From assembly GCA_964622715.1 (NCBI GenBank), contig CAZURR010000025.1:1-28625 (forward strand): 28,625 bases of DNA. The letters run 5' to 3'. Numbering within the stretch: the stretch's first letter is position 1; every line of letters starts with the position of its first letter. A program made the position numbers and the translations under genes. Source of the stretch: Hyphomicrobium_A sp964622715. Lineage in GTDB: Bacteria; Pseudomonadota; Alphaproteobacteria; Rhizobiales; Hyphomicrobiaceae. This document shows, piece by piece, positions 8,305 through 17,164 of this stretch. The notes below the pieces were generated by a model that had not been told where the DNA came from, searched no databases, and saw only the letters and a list, made by a program, of their open reading frames with translations.

Positions 8305-8322
8305 GTCCCCCACTTAGGGGAC
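8305..8322. promoter_or_regulatory. Palindromic operator candidate GTCCCC-N6-GGGGAC (copy 1)
   Basis: GTCCCC at 8305-8310 and GGGGAC at 8317-8322 flank CACTTA. It overlaps a smaller palindrome, GGGACGTCCC, at 8318-8327. It lies about 170 bases upstream of the DUF3108 start. Its arm sequence and spacing are the same as those of the copy at 8553. Confidence 0.55.
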
Positions 8323-8552
8323 GTCCCATCAATCAGGAACGTTGGCTGAGAGACAGTCTGTGGACTGATTGCATTGGGATCGCAGGAAGACTAAGGGCCA
8401 CCAGCGGTCTCACCCGCATGCGACATTGTGGAAATCGTTGTGGATATCTATGCCGCGGGTCATACTAAAGAATAAAGGAATGAATCCTGAAGACGCCCAA
8501 AACGCCGTATTTTCAGGCGTTTGGCCCTCGTGCCCCGTCGACGGACATCGCT

Positions 8553-8570
8553 GTCCCCCGATCGGGGGAC
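8553..8570. promoter_or_regulatory. Perfect 18-bp palindrome GTCCCCCGATCGGGGGAC (copy 2)
   Basis: The whole 18 bases are self-complementary. It lies about 140 bases upstream of the Crp/Fnr-type start. With no loop, it fits a site for a dimeric DNA-binding protein better than an RNA hairpin. Confidence 0.6.
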
Positions 8571-8710
8571 TGGATTCGGGTTGATCTCGGACTACTTTAG
8601 GTTCGTAGACGGAGCAGAAACTAAAAGACAAATGGCCGATCCGCACGATCGGCGCGATTGAGACGAGTTGGATGCGTCATCCAAGCGTTGTGAGTACCTG
8701 GAGTGATCCA

Positions 8711-9505
8711 ATGTCCCCGACCGCCACCAAAGTGCCAGGCGAAGTGCTTCCCGTTTCTGCGACCGGATTAGGCAGTTGCCACGGAATAACTTGGTTTTCC
8801 CGGCGGCACCCGAACCACGCCGCTGCCGGTTCAAAGGATGTGCACACGTCGGAACCGACCGGCATGCTGCGTACGCTGGCGCCGCATGAAATCCTGTTTA
8901 AGGAAGGCGACGTTAGAAGTCACGTCTATAGAATTGAGTCGGGAACGATATGTGTCTACGAGCCTCACTGGAATGGGCAGCGTTCTGTCATTGAGTTTGC
9001 ACTTCCCGGTGACTTGGTCGGCTTTGGCTATCTGAGAAATTATACGCGAACCGCGCGGGCAACCACCCAGGTACAAGTATCGTGCCTGCCATTGAGCGCG
9101 GTCGACGAGATTGTCAAAGGTGATCCAAGAGCAGAGGCGAGACTCGAAGAGGCCATCGAACGCGACTTCAGAATTCTACGAAATTCGCTGGTCGAGTCGG
9201 CCCGAGTGAAACCACCTGCGCGCGTCGCGGCATTCTTGGTAGCGCTATCGCAAGGCAACAAGGATGAAGGCCGGGATCCCTCCATCATTTCGGATTCGCT
9301 GAAATGCGGGGTCGTTGCCGACTACCTGTCATTGAACATTGAGCTTCTTAGTTCGATCCTCGTAACTTTTGAGGACAGGGGACTCATCGAACAATGTCCA
9401 CCGATGGGCCTTCGCCTGAAAGACGTCGGTGCGCTCGAAAAGCTTGCAAATGGGCTTGAGATTGGTGGCGTGGAACCGGGCGACGAGGCTCGATACAGTT
9501 CCTGA
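8711..9505 (+). CDS. Crp/Fnr-family transcriptional regulator
   Basis: This 264-residue protein has an N-terminal extension of about 50 residues, then a cyclic-nucleotide-binding-like beta-roll (about 52-135; LAPHEILFKEGD, YRIESGTICVYE, FALPGDLVGFGYL), a long dimer helix (about 140-168) and a C-terminal winged helix (about 200-230; VVADYLSLNIELLSSILVTFEDRGLIE). It lacks the N-terminal cysteine cluster of oxygen-sensing FNR, so the signal is unknown. In the recognition helix, the usual E-x-x-S-R of FNR/FixK relatives reads E211-L-L-S214-S215, so the arginine is replaced. The ATG at 8711 has GGAG 7 bases upstream; an ATG at 8672 is a longer alternative. It converges on the LuxR-type gene with a 37-base gap. 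Confidence 0.88.
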   Translation: MSPTATKVPGEVLPVSATGLGSCHGITWFSRRHPNHAAAGSKDVHTSEPTGMLRTLAPHEILFKEGDVRSHVYRIESGTICVYEPHWNGQRSVIEFALPGDLVGFGYLRNYTRTARATTQVQVSCLPLSAVDEIVKGDPRAEARLEEAIERDFRILRNSLVESARVKPPARVAAFLVALSQGNKDEGRDPSIISDSLKCGVVADYLSLNIELLSSILVTFEDRGLIEQCPPMGLRLKDVGALEKLANGLEIGGVEPGDEARYSS

Positions 9506-9542
9506 TTGACCTGTAATCGAGAAGGTCGCACTTACTATTTCA

Positions 9543-12281
9543 CTACATACCGCGCAGCAGGCCGAGGCTCTGAGCCCGGACGACGGCCTGCGCTCTGCTT
9601 GCCGCAGATAGCTTTAAGAAGATGCGCTTGACGTGCGTCTTAATCGTCTCTGGCGTCACGCCGAGGGCGCGTGCAATTTCCTTGTTTGATTTACCTTTTG
9701 CGATGAACTCTATGATCGCGTTCTCGCGAACCGTAAGTATTTGCTTTGGTTTTTGAGGGCTGGGCGAAGCCCGGTCCGGCATCTCGCGCTTTTCTACGAG
9801 CGTGAGCAGGGTATCGGCGAAATTGCGCACATCGTCCATGCGCTCAGCGCTTGGGGCATTCTTCGTCATGGAAAGAAGCCTGCCGATGTCGAGATCGCAA
9901 TCGAGGACAAATCCCACTGCGCCCGCATCCATCGCCATGCCCAGCACAGGTTTGAACGTATTGATTGCTTTCAGAGGTGATTCAGACCGCAGGTGAACAA
10001 GCGATAGTTCGGTCCCGACACGTAGGGCAGAGAGAAGATCGTTGATTGCGAGAAGCTCTTCATAAGCGCTACTCAGCAAGCGAACCGCATCGCTAGAATG
10101 GCCAGCTGCTCCAGTAACCAGTCCTTCAGCAATCTTGCTGCAGGTGTATATCTCGGACCAAGTACATCGGTCAGATGAGGGTTGACGGGCCTTCAGCTGT
10201 TCGTATGCCTCCAACAGCGATTGGGCGTCATCCGTCTGGCCCATCGCAAGGAGAAGGCGTACGCGCTCAAGCAACGATGTGGCGACCACGTGTCGCCAGC
10301 CGCGCTCCCAGCCTATTCGTTCGGCACGATTGACAAAGTCAATTGCTCGATGCGCATCTCCGCGCGCCTGGGCTGAGCGGACAAGTACCAAAAATGCTTG
10401 CAAGAAGCTTTCGTGGAATGCCGTCGTCTCGATGAGATCGAAATCGTCGAGGACGGAAACCTCTGCCTCGCTAACTTGACCGCGCTCAAACAAGGTTGCT
10501 GCCCTCAGCCCGGTTACCATAGCCGCCGATACGGACTTTGGACCAGCGCAGCGTATCGCAAGTTGCTTTGCTTCATCGTAAAAGCCGAGCGCATCGTCAC
10601 ACGCTAGCCGATGGGCGGCCGCCAAACCATAAAGACAAAGCTGATAGGTCCTTGAGATAAGGGAGGACTCGCGATCAGCCGCCTTTGGCTTGGGTACCGC
10701 ATAGAACGCATCCCAATCACCAGCCTTCAAATGTCCGTAGCGTGTGACATGGCACAGCGCATCGAAATAGAATGAATCGAACGTGCTATTCTGAAGACAA
10801 TCCAGGGCGATATTGCGCGCCTTTGCGATTTCACCTTCCAAACCGAAGATCACAGCCCGCACCGCGCGGCACTTCCACCAAAGTTCTTCCCCTCGTTCTG
10901 CCCTTGCCGCTTCCTCAACATAGGAAAGAAAAGCGTCAGCTTCCGTAAACCGGTTCACCAGCGCCATTCCCCAGGCCAGGGCGAGCTTCACTTGGAGCTG
11001 GCCGCTCATGAGTTCCTCAGGGAGATGACGTTCCCACGACAACAACGTGAGGAGGTCACCACTGACGACTAGCGTCATTGCACAGTTTTTTATGAAGTCG
11101 AGGGCTTCGTCGAAATCCTTCGCCGCGATTGCGTGTCGGACGGCCTCGTTCCACATCTCTTGGGAGGCGTACCAGGCGTAGGCACGGCGATGCAGATCTG
11201 AGACGTGATCGGGCATTCTGGCCCGCAGGCGATCTTCAAGGAATTGACTCATCAAGTAATGGTGACGGTACCATTCACCTTCCCCGTCCAACGGAACGAG
11301 CAACAGCTGCCGTTGCTCTAGCGCGGCGAGCAGTTCGCCACTACGCGATAGGCCGGTAACGGCCTCAGCAAGCGAACGGTTCATTTGTTCTAGGATGGAT
11401 GTCTTGATGAGGAACTCTACAATCTCATCTGGCTCGGACGCCAGCGTTTCATCTAGGTAAGCAGAGATTGTGCGAGATGTTCCGGAGAAAGAACTAAGGA
11501 GCACGGCGGGGTTTGCCGAATTCTGCAATGAAATGCGCGCAAGCTGTAGAGCCGCTGGCCATCCCTCTGTTGCTGAGAACAGCTTCTCGACGCCGGTCGT
11601 CTGGAGGCTTGCAGAGAGATTGGACCCCAGAAACTGCGTCGTCTCATCCCGACTGAAGCAGAGCATAGATGCGTCGATCTCGGCAATGTCCTCGGCGAGT
11701 TGAAGTTTAGTGAGTGCGAAGCGTGGCTCTGACCGGGACAAAATAACGAGATGGAAATTCGAAGGCGCGTAGCGCAGCAGAAACGACATCAATTCGTGGC
11801 AACGGGTATCTGTGACCAAGTGAAAATCGTCGAGAACAAGATAGATCTCGCTGTCGCTCTCAGACGCCGCATTGACAAGTGCCGAGACCACATTGCGCGG
11901 TGGAATAAGACTTGAGATCTCAAGAAGCTCAATCGCGTCTTGACCAAGGTGGGGATCAGCTCGTTGGATTGCCTTTGCCACGTGATAGGCGAAGGCACTT
12001 GGCTCATTGTCGTCGGTGTCGATGCTCAGCCAAGCCACTCTTGCATTCGCTTGGCGCAAGCGCTGGCACCAATCGGCAGCCAACGTCGTCTTGCCGTAAC
12101 CGGCAGGTGCTTTGAAAAGGATCAGCCGCCGCGAGGTCGCTTCTTCGAGAGTGTCAAGTAGACCCTGTCTCGTCACGGCAAACTTGCCGACCGAGGGCGG
12201 CACTATCTTGGTCAGCGCAATATGCGGCAGGTCGCCCGTCAGCGAATGCCGGAGATCGTCCACTTGAGCCGCGATACTCAC
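9543..12281 (-). CDS. MalT-like (LAL-family) LuxR-type transcriptional regulator
   Basis: This 912-residue protein has the architecture of the large ATP-binding LuxR (LAL/MalT-like) regulators. An N-terminal STAND ATPase domain has Walker A APAGYGKTT (about 58-66) and Walker B LVLDD (about 148-152). A long helical TPR-like middle region follows (about 390-820). A LuxR helix-turn-helix closes the protein (849-912; LTVRENAIIEFIAKGKSNKEIARALGVTPETIKTHVKRIFLKL). In known members, a ligand bound by the repeat region drives ATP-dependent oligomerisation and activation. The ligand and targets here cannot be read. The start is GTG at 12281 with GGAGG 8 bases upstream. A CTACAG-TAT-CTGTAG palindrome sits about 50 bases upstream. 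Confidence 0.92.
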   Translation of the reverse strand: MSIAAQVDDLRHSLTGDLPHIALTKIVPPSVGKFAVTRQGLLDTLEEATSRRLILFKAPAGYGKTTLAADWCQRLRQANARVAWLSIDTDDNEPSAFAYHVAKAIQRADPHLGQDAIELLEISSLIPPRNVVSALVNAASESDSEIYLVLDDFHLVTDTRCHELMSFLLRYAPSNFHLVILSRSEPRFALTKLQLAEDIAEIDASMLCFSRDETTQFLGSNLSASLQTTGVEKLFSATEGWPAALQLARISLQNSANPAVLLSSFSGTSRTISAYLDETLASEPDEIVEFLIKTSILEQMNRSLAEAVTGLSRSGELLAALEQRQLLLVPLDGEGEWYRHHYLMSQFLEDRLRARMPDHVSDLHRRAYAWYASQEMWNEAVRHAIAAKDFDEALDFIKNCAMTLVVSGDLLTLLSWERHLPEELMSGQLQVKLALAWGMALVNRFTEADAFLSYVEEAARAERGEELWWKCRAVRAVIFGLEGEIAKARNIALDCLQNSTFDSFYFDALCHVTRYGHLKAGDWDAFYAVPKPKAADRESSLISRTYQLCLYGLAAAHRLACDDALGFYDEAKQLAIRCAGPKSVSAAMVTGLRAATLFERGQVSEAEVSVLDDFDLIETTAFHESFLQAFLVLVRSAQARGDAHRAIDFVNRAERIGWERGWRHVVATSLLERVRLLLAMGQTDDAQSLLEAYEQLKARQPSSDRCTWSEIYTCSKIAEGLVTGAAGHSSDAVRLLSSAYEELLAINDLLSALRVGTELSLVHLRSESPLKAINTFKPVLGMAMDAGAVGFVLDCDLDIGRLLSMTKNAPSAERMDDVRNFADTLLTLVEKREMPDRASPSPQKPKQILTVRENAIIEFIAKGKSNKEIARALGVTPETIKTHVKRIFLKLSAASRAQAVVRAQSLGLLRGM

Positions 12282-13313
12282 TCAAGCGCCCTCCCCCAAG
12301 CGCTACAAAAAGGACCCCCCACACGGGAAATACTACAGTATCTGTAGTTAGGCGCAATAATTCAAAGGGTTCGATTGGACTTTAGGGCAACTCCCCGTGG
12401 CTTTCAGCTCACTTCCAAATCTCCCAATTTGTAAATCGTTCTTCGATCGATGGCGACGAGTTAGCGTCTCAGAGCAACTACATTTCTCATTGTGTGCAAT
12501 TGCTGCTTTGCGATTTCCACCTGCGATGCTTGGAGCCGCGCGATGTCGTTTCCTGATGGATGCGAAGCAGCGAATCTCAATCGTAAAGGCAAGCATGGGC
12601 ACCTGGGCCGTGTCGGCATTGGACTATTCGTTGGTATAAGGGTGCGACCTGTTAGTACTTGGGTGAGTGCTCTTCTAATGCGCAAGCGAAAGCGGTGACC
12701 TCAATGATGCGTGGCGCTGCGCCAAACGATCGGTAACTGCTCCTTCGGCGGGCACGTGCTAGGCGCAAAAGTCCTTTAAATACGGGCCAAAAGCACGCAA
12801 TGAGGAATAACTCAAAACAAGCCGGTCCGGGACAGGCAACCTTACTACGGAGTGGCATCGCTCCGTATTCCTCTCGGGGGATTGCCCCTTTCCGCAAGGG
12901 CGGATGATGGTCGTTGGGCGATTGTCATTTCCTGGACCGGCGCACTTTTCGTGAGATCAGCGCCGGCAACGGCGTACTACAAAAAGTGTAAACGAGGACA
13001 ACGAAGAACGTTAGAATTCTGGGCGCTCTGAGGTGTCATGAGCTGCCAATCAAAATGATTCCGGACGGTAGCATTGACTGACCGGGGCCGCAGGATTTCT
13101 GGCCCGCATGACTTGAACAAGCTGCACGGGCTTACAATTGGCTCCACCGAATTTGGCAGTAAGAGTCACAAGCGTTCGGCATGATTTTTGGTGGTGTAAG
13201 GTGCAGGAACGCCACTATGCTCGAATTGAGCACGCATACACAAGACGACGTATGAGACACGTCGCGACGATGGCGCCGGATTTCGGAAACGACATCTTAT
13301 GGTTGGCGAGCGC
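12282..13313. other. Gene-poor intergenic region, about 1 kb
   Basis: I see no convincing gene here. Short open frames on both strands lack ribosome binding sites and recognisable motifs. The region holds the palindrome at 12332 and a cluster of inverted repeats around 12846-12903 (TACGGAG/CTCCGTA at 12846-12852 and 12861-12867, then CCCTT/AAGGG pairs). It may be degenerate sequence or hold an unannotated small RNA. Confidence 0.45.
12332..12348. promoter_or_regulatory. Palindromic operator candidate upstream of the LAL regulator
   Basis: ACTACAG (12332-12338) and CTGTAGT (12342-12348) are perfect complements around TAT. It lies about 50 bases upstream of the GTG start of the MalT-like regulator. 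A dyad of this size in that place fits an autoregulatory site for a dimeric activator or repressor. Confidence 0.5.
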
Positions 13314-13553
13314 CTACGAACGGGATCGACTTTCGCCATCTCGTCGAAATAGTGCGGCATCGGCGCTCACCACACAGTAGCCCTCGCGCGCAAGAGCACG
13401 CCTATAGTGCAGCTTCAGCCGCGTCGTATCGCCCTTGCGCAGAACTTTCCAAGGTCCACGCTCGCGGATGTCAGGCGGCAACTCCGTTGAGCGTCCCGAT
13501 TGTGAAATCAGTTGGACCTGCTTCTCAGATGTCGATCGCAGAACTACAAACAT
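13314..13553 (-). CDS. Small hypothetical protein
   Basis: This is a 79-residue predicted protein, MFVVLRSTSEK at the N-terminus. The middle part GPWKVLRKGDTTRLKLHYRRALAREGYCVVSADAALFRRD resembles a pattern I recall from small conserved proteins in related alphaproteobacteria, in which a 'LK.HYR.AL.R.GY.VV' core follows a tryptophan. There is no signal peptide or membrane segment, and it is basic overall. I take the ATG at 13553; an in-frame GTG at 13562 is the alternative. The ribosome binding site is weak. Function unknown. It is isolated in a gene-poor region. Confidence 0.55.
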   Translation of the reverse strand: MFVVLRSTSEKQVQLISQSGRSTELPPDIRERGPWKVLRKGDTTRLKLHYRRALAREGYCVVSADAALFRRDGESRSRS

Positions 13554-13969
13554 TGTGACCACCAGAGTTGGACAGAGAGAGGTTAGGAATGTTCTATTCT
13601 GAGACTAAGTCTATTACCGCCGTCCGTTAAGCCCATTTTTTTGTTGGAGAATCACGTTCTATTGCCGAGTCTTGCAGTGCATCATTGCTTGCCTGTCTCA
13701 ACTGCTAGGTGATGGCCCTCGCGGGAATCGTCGAGCCGGCAAGCCATTCCGATAGGGCGGTGGCCGGCCTGAAGGGCGGCTTGAGGCGTTAACTCCTGAT
13801 CACGAATTCGATCAGTGGCTGATTGACGATGGCAGCCTGGGCGAGTGCAAGGTCGAGGTCACACGGGCGGCGTGCGCCTTAATGGCAAATTTTTAGGCAG
13901 GAGCGCTAACCGGGTAGCCACAAGCAAGACGTCCGCCAACGTGGGGCGGTCCTTCAAGTGTGTGTGCGA
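13554..13969. other. Intergenic region downstream of the RND pump gene
   Basis: About 415 bases with no recognised gene. On the plus strand, about 13785-13890 has a short open stretch (LTPDHEFDQWLIDDGSLGEC and onward, ending at a TAG) that looks protein-like but has an in-frame stop upstream and no start codon. It could be a decayed gene fragment. Confidence 0.4.
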
Positions 13970-16900
13970 TTACTCTGCAGGGGAGGCGGCAGCGTCGCTG
14001 GTGGCTGCTGGCCCTGCCTTCTTCCGCGCGGTTAAGGCCCGGATGACCACGTAGAAAACCGGCGTGAAGATCAGGCCAAAAAGCGTGACGCCGATCATGC
14101 CCCAGAACACGCTAGTGCCGAGGGCAATGCGCATTTCAGCTCCGGCTCCGGTCGCAATGTAGAGCGGCACAACGCCAAACGTGAATGCGAGCGAGGTCAT
14201 TATGATGGGCCTTAGCCGCAGCTTGGCAGCCTCGACGGCGGCCGTCACGCGGTCCGCTCCTTGCTCCTCGAGCTGGCGCGCAAACTCGACGATGAGTATG
14301 GCGTTCTTGGCTGCCAGTCCGATCAAAATGATGAAGCCGATTTGGGCGAGAATGTTGATGTCCTGGCCATGCAGTGACACACCAAAAAGTGCGCTCAACA
14401 GGCACATGGGCACAATAAGCAAGATGGCGAGCGGTAGTGACCAACTCTCATACTGCGCTGCGAGCGCGAGAAAGACGAATACCACGGAGAGGACGAAGAT
14501 GTAATAACCGGTGTTGCCGGCTTTCTTCTCTTGATATGACAGGTCCGTCCACTCGTGCGTGATGCCATCCGGCAACTCGCGCTCAGCGAGGTTGGCCATG
14601 ATCTGCAGCGCTTGGCCGGAGCTGACATCCGGTTCCGCTGCGCCATTGACCTCTATCGTTGGAAACAGGTTGTAGCGTGGTACGCGATCAGGTCCGGCAA
14701 TGTTGCGGAACGTGACGAGATTGCTGAGCGGCACCATTTGTCCCGCCTCGTTGCGCACGCGAATGCGCCCGACGTTCTCGGGGTCCACGCGAAACGCAGC
14801 ATCAGCCTGAGTGGTTACGCGATAGGTGCGCCCGAACATATTGAAGTCGTTGACGTAGGCGGACCCGAGATAGATTCGCAAAGCCTCAAAAATGGACTCT
14901 AGCGGCACCTTAAGCATCTGCGCCTTGTCGCGATCCACATCGACATAGAGCTGCGGGGTGTTCGTTGCGAATGTCGTGAACACGTTCTTGATGCCGGGCG
15001 TCGCATTTGCTGCCTTAATAAAGTTTGCCGCGACAGCGTCGAATTCCACGGGGCTCATGTTGGCCCTGTTTTGCAGACGCATGGAGAAGCCCGTCTGGCC
15101 GCCCATGCCGCGCACGGGGGGCGGGATGAAAACAAACGTGTTCGCTTCCTCGATCTCACCCAATTCCTTTCTGATCATATTGGCGACCTTCTCGACCGAA
15201 AGGCCCTTGCTCTGCCGCTCGGTTGCCCCGTTCAAGACGACAAAGATGGCACCGGCGTTTGTCGCGTTGGAAAAGGTTGCACCGGATCGGCCGGCGTAGC
15301 CGGAAGTGTGGGCTACACCTGGCGTGGCAAGGATCATATCGTTAGCGCGTTCCACGACCGCGTCCGTTCGCGACAACGAGGCGCCAGCCGGCAGCTGCAG
15401 AGAGACAATCAGCAGCCCGCGATCCATCTTCGGGATGAAGCCAGTTGGCGTGTAGGCCGCAAGCAGTCCTGCACACATGATGAGTGCAGTATAAACTCCG
15501 AGCATCAAGCCAGGCGCATTGGTCGCGCGCTTCACGAACCAGGCATACCCCCTCGCGACCGCGTCAAAGCCGCGGTTAAAGAGCCGGAAGAATCCGTGCA
15601 CAGGCCGCATCAAGAAGCTTTGCTTCGCGTCCTCAGCGTGGGGCTTGAGCCACATCGCGCACAATGCCGGGCTCAAGGTGATCGAATTGAAGGCAGAGAT
15701 CACAGTTGCGGTAGCCACGGTGACGGCAAACTGCCGGTAGAACTCTCCGGTGATGCCGCCAATGAAGGCAGTGGGTACGAAGACAGCAACGAGAACAAGC
15801 GCCATGGCGATGAGGGCGTTTCCGACCTCGTCCATTGAGACCCGGGCTGCTTGCAACGGCGAGAGGCCCTCGCGCAGCTTTCGCTCCACGTTTTCCACCA
15901 CGACGATCGCATCGTCGACGACGATTCCGACAGAAAGCACCAGCCCGAACAGCGTCAACATATTGATGGAGAAGCCGAAGGCTTGCATGACGACGAATGT
16001 GCCGATTAGTGACACCGGGATCGCCACAAGCGGAATGATGCTCGCCCGCCACGTTTGCAGGAAGAGGATAATGACGATCACGACGAGAGCGATGGCTTCC
16101 AATATCGTCACATAGAGTTCGTCGATTGAGATCTCGATGAATTCAGTGGGATTATAGATGATGCGGTATTCTAGGCCTTTGGGGAACCGTTGTGACAGGC
16201 GCTGCATCTCTTCCTTGGCCGCGTTTGCGGTCTTAATCGCGTTGGAGCCTGGTTGCTGCGAGACCAGCATCACGGTCGCTGGAAATTTGTCCTGATATCC
16301 GTGAGTCGCATAGTTCAACGCGCCTAGCTCAACGCGACCCACATCCTTTACGCGTACGACGCGCCCGTCATCGCCTGTCTTAAGGACGATGTCGTCGAAT
16401 TCGTCGGGTTCTAGAAGTCGCCCCTTGAGCTGAAGGGAGAGCTGAAAGGCGCCCATGTTGGTTTGTGGTGGTTGCCCAAGCGCGCCGCCGGCAACTTGCA
16501 GGTTCTGCGCGCGAAGTGCCGCAAGCACTTCGTCGGCTGTCATGCCGCGCAGGGCAATACGCTCCGGATCGAGCCAGATCCGCATCGAATATTCGCGTTC
16601 GCCGAAGAGCGTCACGTCACCGACGCCGGGAATGCGTGCCAACTCGTCGACGACGTTCAATATTGCATAATTGGATGTGTAGACCTGGTCGTACTTGCTA
16701 TCCGGCGAGACGATGTGGACAACGAGCAATAGATCGGGTGCACGTTTACTGACCGAAACTCCGGTGCGACGTACCTCCTCGGGCAGGCGCGGCTCGGCTT
16801 CGGCGACCCGGTTTTGCACGAGCACTTGGGCCTTATCGATATCTGTGCCGATTTCGAAAGTGACGGCGAGCGTCATGTTCCCAGAGTCCGTGGACTGCGA

Positions 16901-17143
16901 GTACATGTAGATCATGTCCTCAACACCATTCACCTGCTGCTCAATAACCGATGCCACCGTGTCGGCGACGGTGGTTGCGCTTGCTCCGGGATAGGTCGCT
17001 CTGACGGAGATCGTCGGTGGCACAATTCCAGGGAACTGAGCGACAGGCAGCGCAAAATAAGAAATCAGCCCGACGATCACGATGAGGAGCGAGAGCACCG
17101 TGGCGAAGATCGGACGGTCGATAAAGAAGTGGCTGAAGCGCAT
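13970..17143 (-). CDS. RND-family multidrug efflux pump inner-membrane transporter (AcrB/MexB-like, HAE-1)
   Basis: This 1057-residue transporter is the proton-driven inner-membrane component of a tripartite efflux pump. It begins with the family signature MRFSHFFIDRPIFATVLSLLIVIVGLISYFALPVAQFP. It has 12 predicted membrane helices in two halves, each followed by a large periplasmic loop. The proton-relay aspartates are present as D410-D411 in GLVLSVGIVVDDAIVVVENV, and the lysine-bearing helix as GLAAKNAILIVEFARQ in the second half. The sequence fits the hydrophobe/amphiphile exporter class, not the CusA/CzcA metal class. ATG 17143 is chosen over GTG 17155 because it starts the conserved N-terminus. 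It begins 21 bases after the adaptor gene. No TolC-type outer-membrane factor is in the window. Confidence 0.95.
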   Translation of the reverse strand: MRFSHFFIDRPIFATVLSLLIVIVGLISYFALPVAQFPGIVPPTISVRATYPGASATTVADTVASVIEQQVNGVEDMIYMYSQSTDSGNMTLAVTFEIGTDIDKAQVLVQNRVAEAEPRLPEEVRRTGVSVSKRAPDLLLVVHIVSPDSKYDQVYTSNYAILNVVDELARIPGVGDVTLFGEREYSMRIWLDPERIALRGMTADEVLAALRAQNLQVAGGALGQPPQTNMGAFQLSLQLKGRLLEPDEFDDIVLKTGDDGRVVRVKDVGRVELGALNYATHGYQDKFPATVMLVSQQPGSNAIKTANAAKEEMQRLSQRFPKGLEYRIIYNPTEFIEISIDELYVTILEAIALVVIVIILFLQTWRASIIPLVAIPVSLIGTFVVMQAFGFSINMLTLFGLVLSVGIVVDDAIVVVENVERKLREGLSPLQAARVSMDEVGNALIAMALVLVAVFVPTAFIGGITGEFYRQFAVTVATATVISAFNSITLSPALCAMWLKPHAEDAKQSFLMRPVHGFFRLFNRGFDAVARGYAWFVKRATNAPGLMLGVYTALIMCAGLLAAYTPTGFIPKMDRGLLIVSLQLPAGASLSRTDAVVERANDMILATPGVAHTSGYAGRSGATFSNATNAGAIFVVLNGATERQSKGLSVEKVANMIRKELGEIEEANTFVFIPPPVRGMGGQTGFSMRLQNRANMSPVEFDAVAANFIKAANATPGIKNVFTTFATNTPQLYVDVDRDKAQMLKVPLESIFEALRIYLGSAYVNDFNMFGRTYRVTTQADAAFRVDPENVGRIRVRNEAGQMVPLSNLVTFRNIAGPDRVPRYNLFPTIEVNGAAEPDVSSGQALQIMANLAERELPDGITHEWTDLSYQEKKAGNTGYYIFVLSVVFVFLALAAQYESWSLPLAILLIVPMCLLSALFGVSLHGQDINILAQIGFIILIGLAAKNAILIVEFARQLEEQGADRVTAAVEAAKLRLRPIIMTSLAFTFGVVPLYIATGAGAEMRIALGTSVFWGMIGVTLFGLIFTPVFYVVIRALTARKKAGPAATSDAAASPAE

Positions 17144-17164
17144 CTGCGCCCTCACGCTGTCGGC

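Larger units (their letters stand above)
8138..8710. other. Divergent intergenic region with two matching palindromes
   Basis: About 570 bases between the DUF3108 gene (minus) and the Crp/Fnr-type regulator (plus). No coding pattern was recognised. It holds two GTCCCC-N6-GGGGAC palindromes, listed separately, one nearer each gene. Confidence 0.55.

Noticed and set aside
8138..8710. Standard FNR/FixK box (TTGAT-N4-ATCAA) in the Crp/Fnr intergenic region
   Set aside because: Only half-site-like fragments (for example around 8261-8270 and 8328-8336) occur, none with the right spacing.
13000..13140. Possible insertion-sequence remnant
   Set aside because: Translation in all frames gave only short fragments without a recognisable transposase motif, and no terminal repeats or target duplication were seen.
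13970..17143. Assignment of the RND pump as CusA/CzcA-type metal exporter
   Set aside because: The overall sequence and N-terminal signature match the AcrB/MexB (HAE-1) class; genomic context alone is not enough to call it a metal pump.
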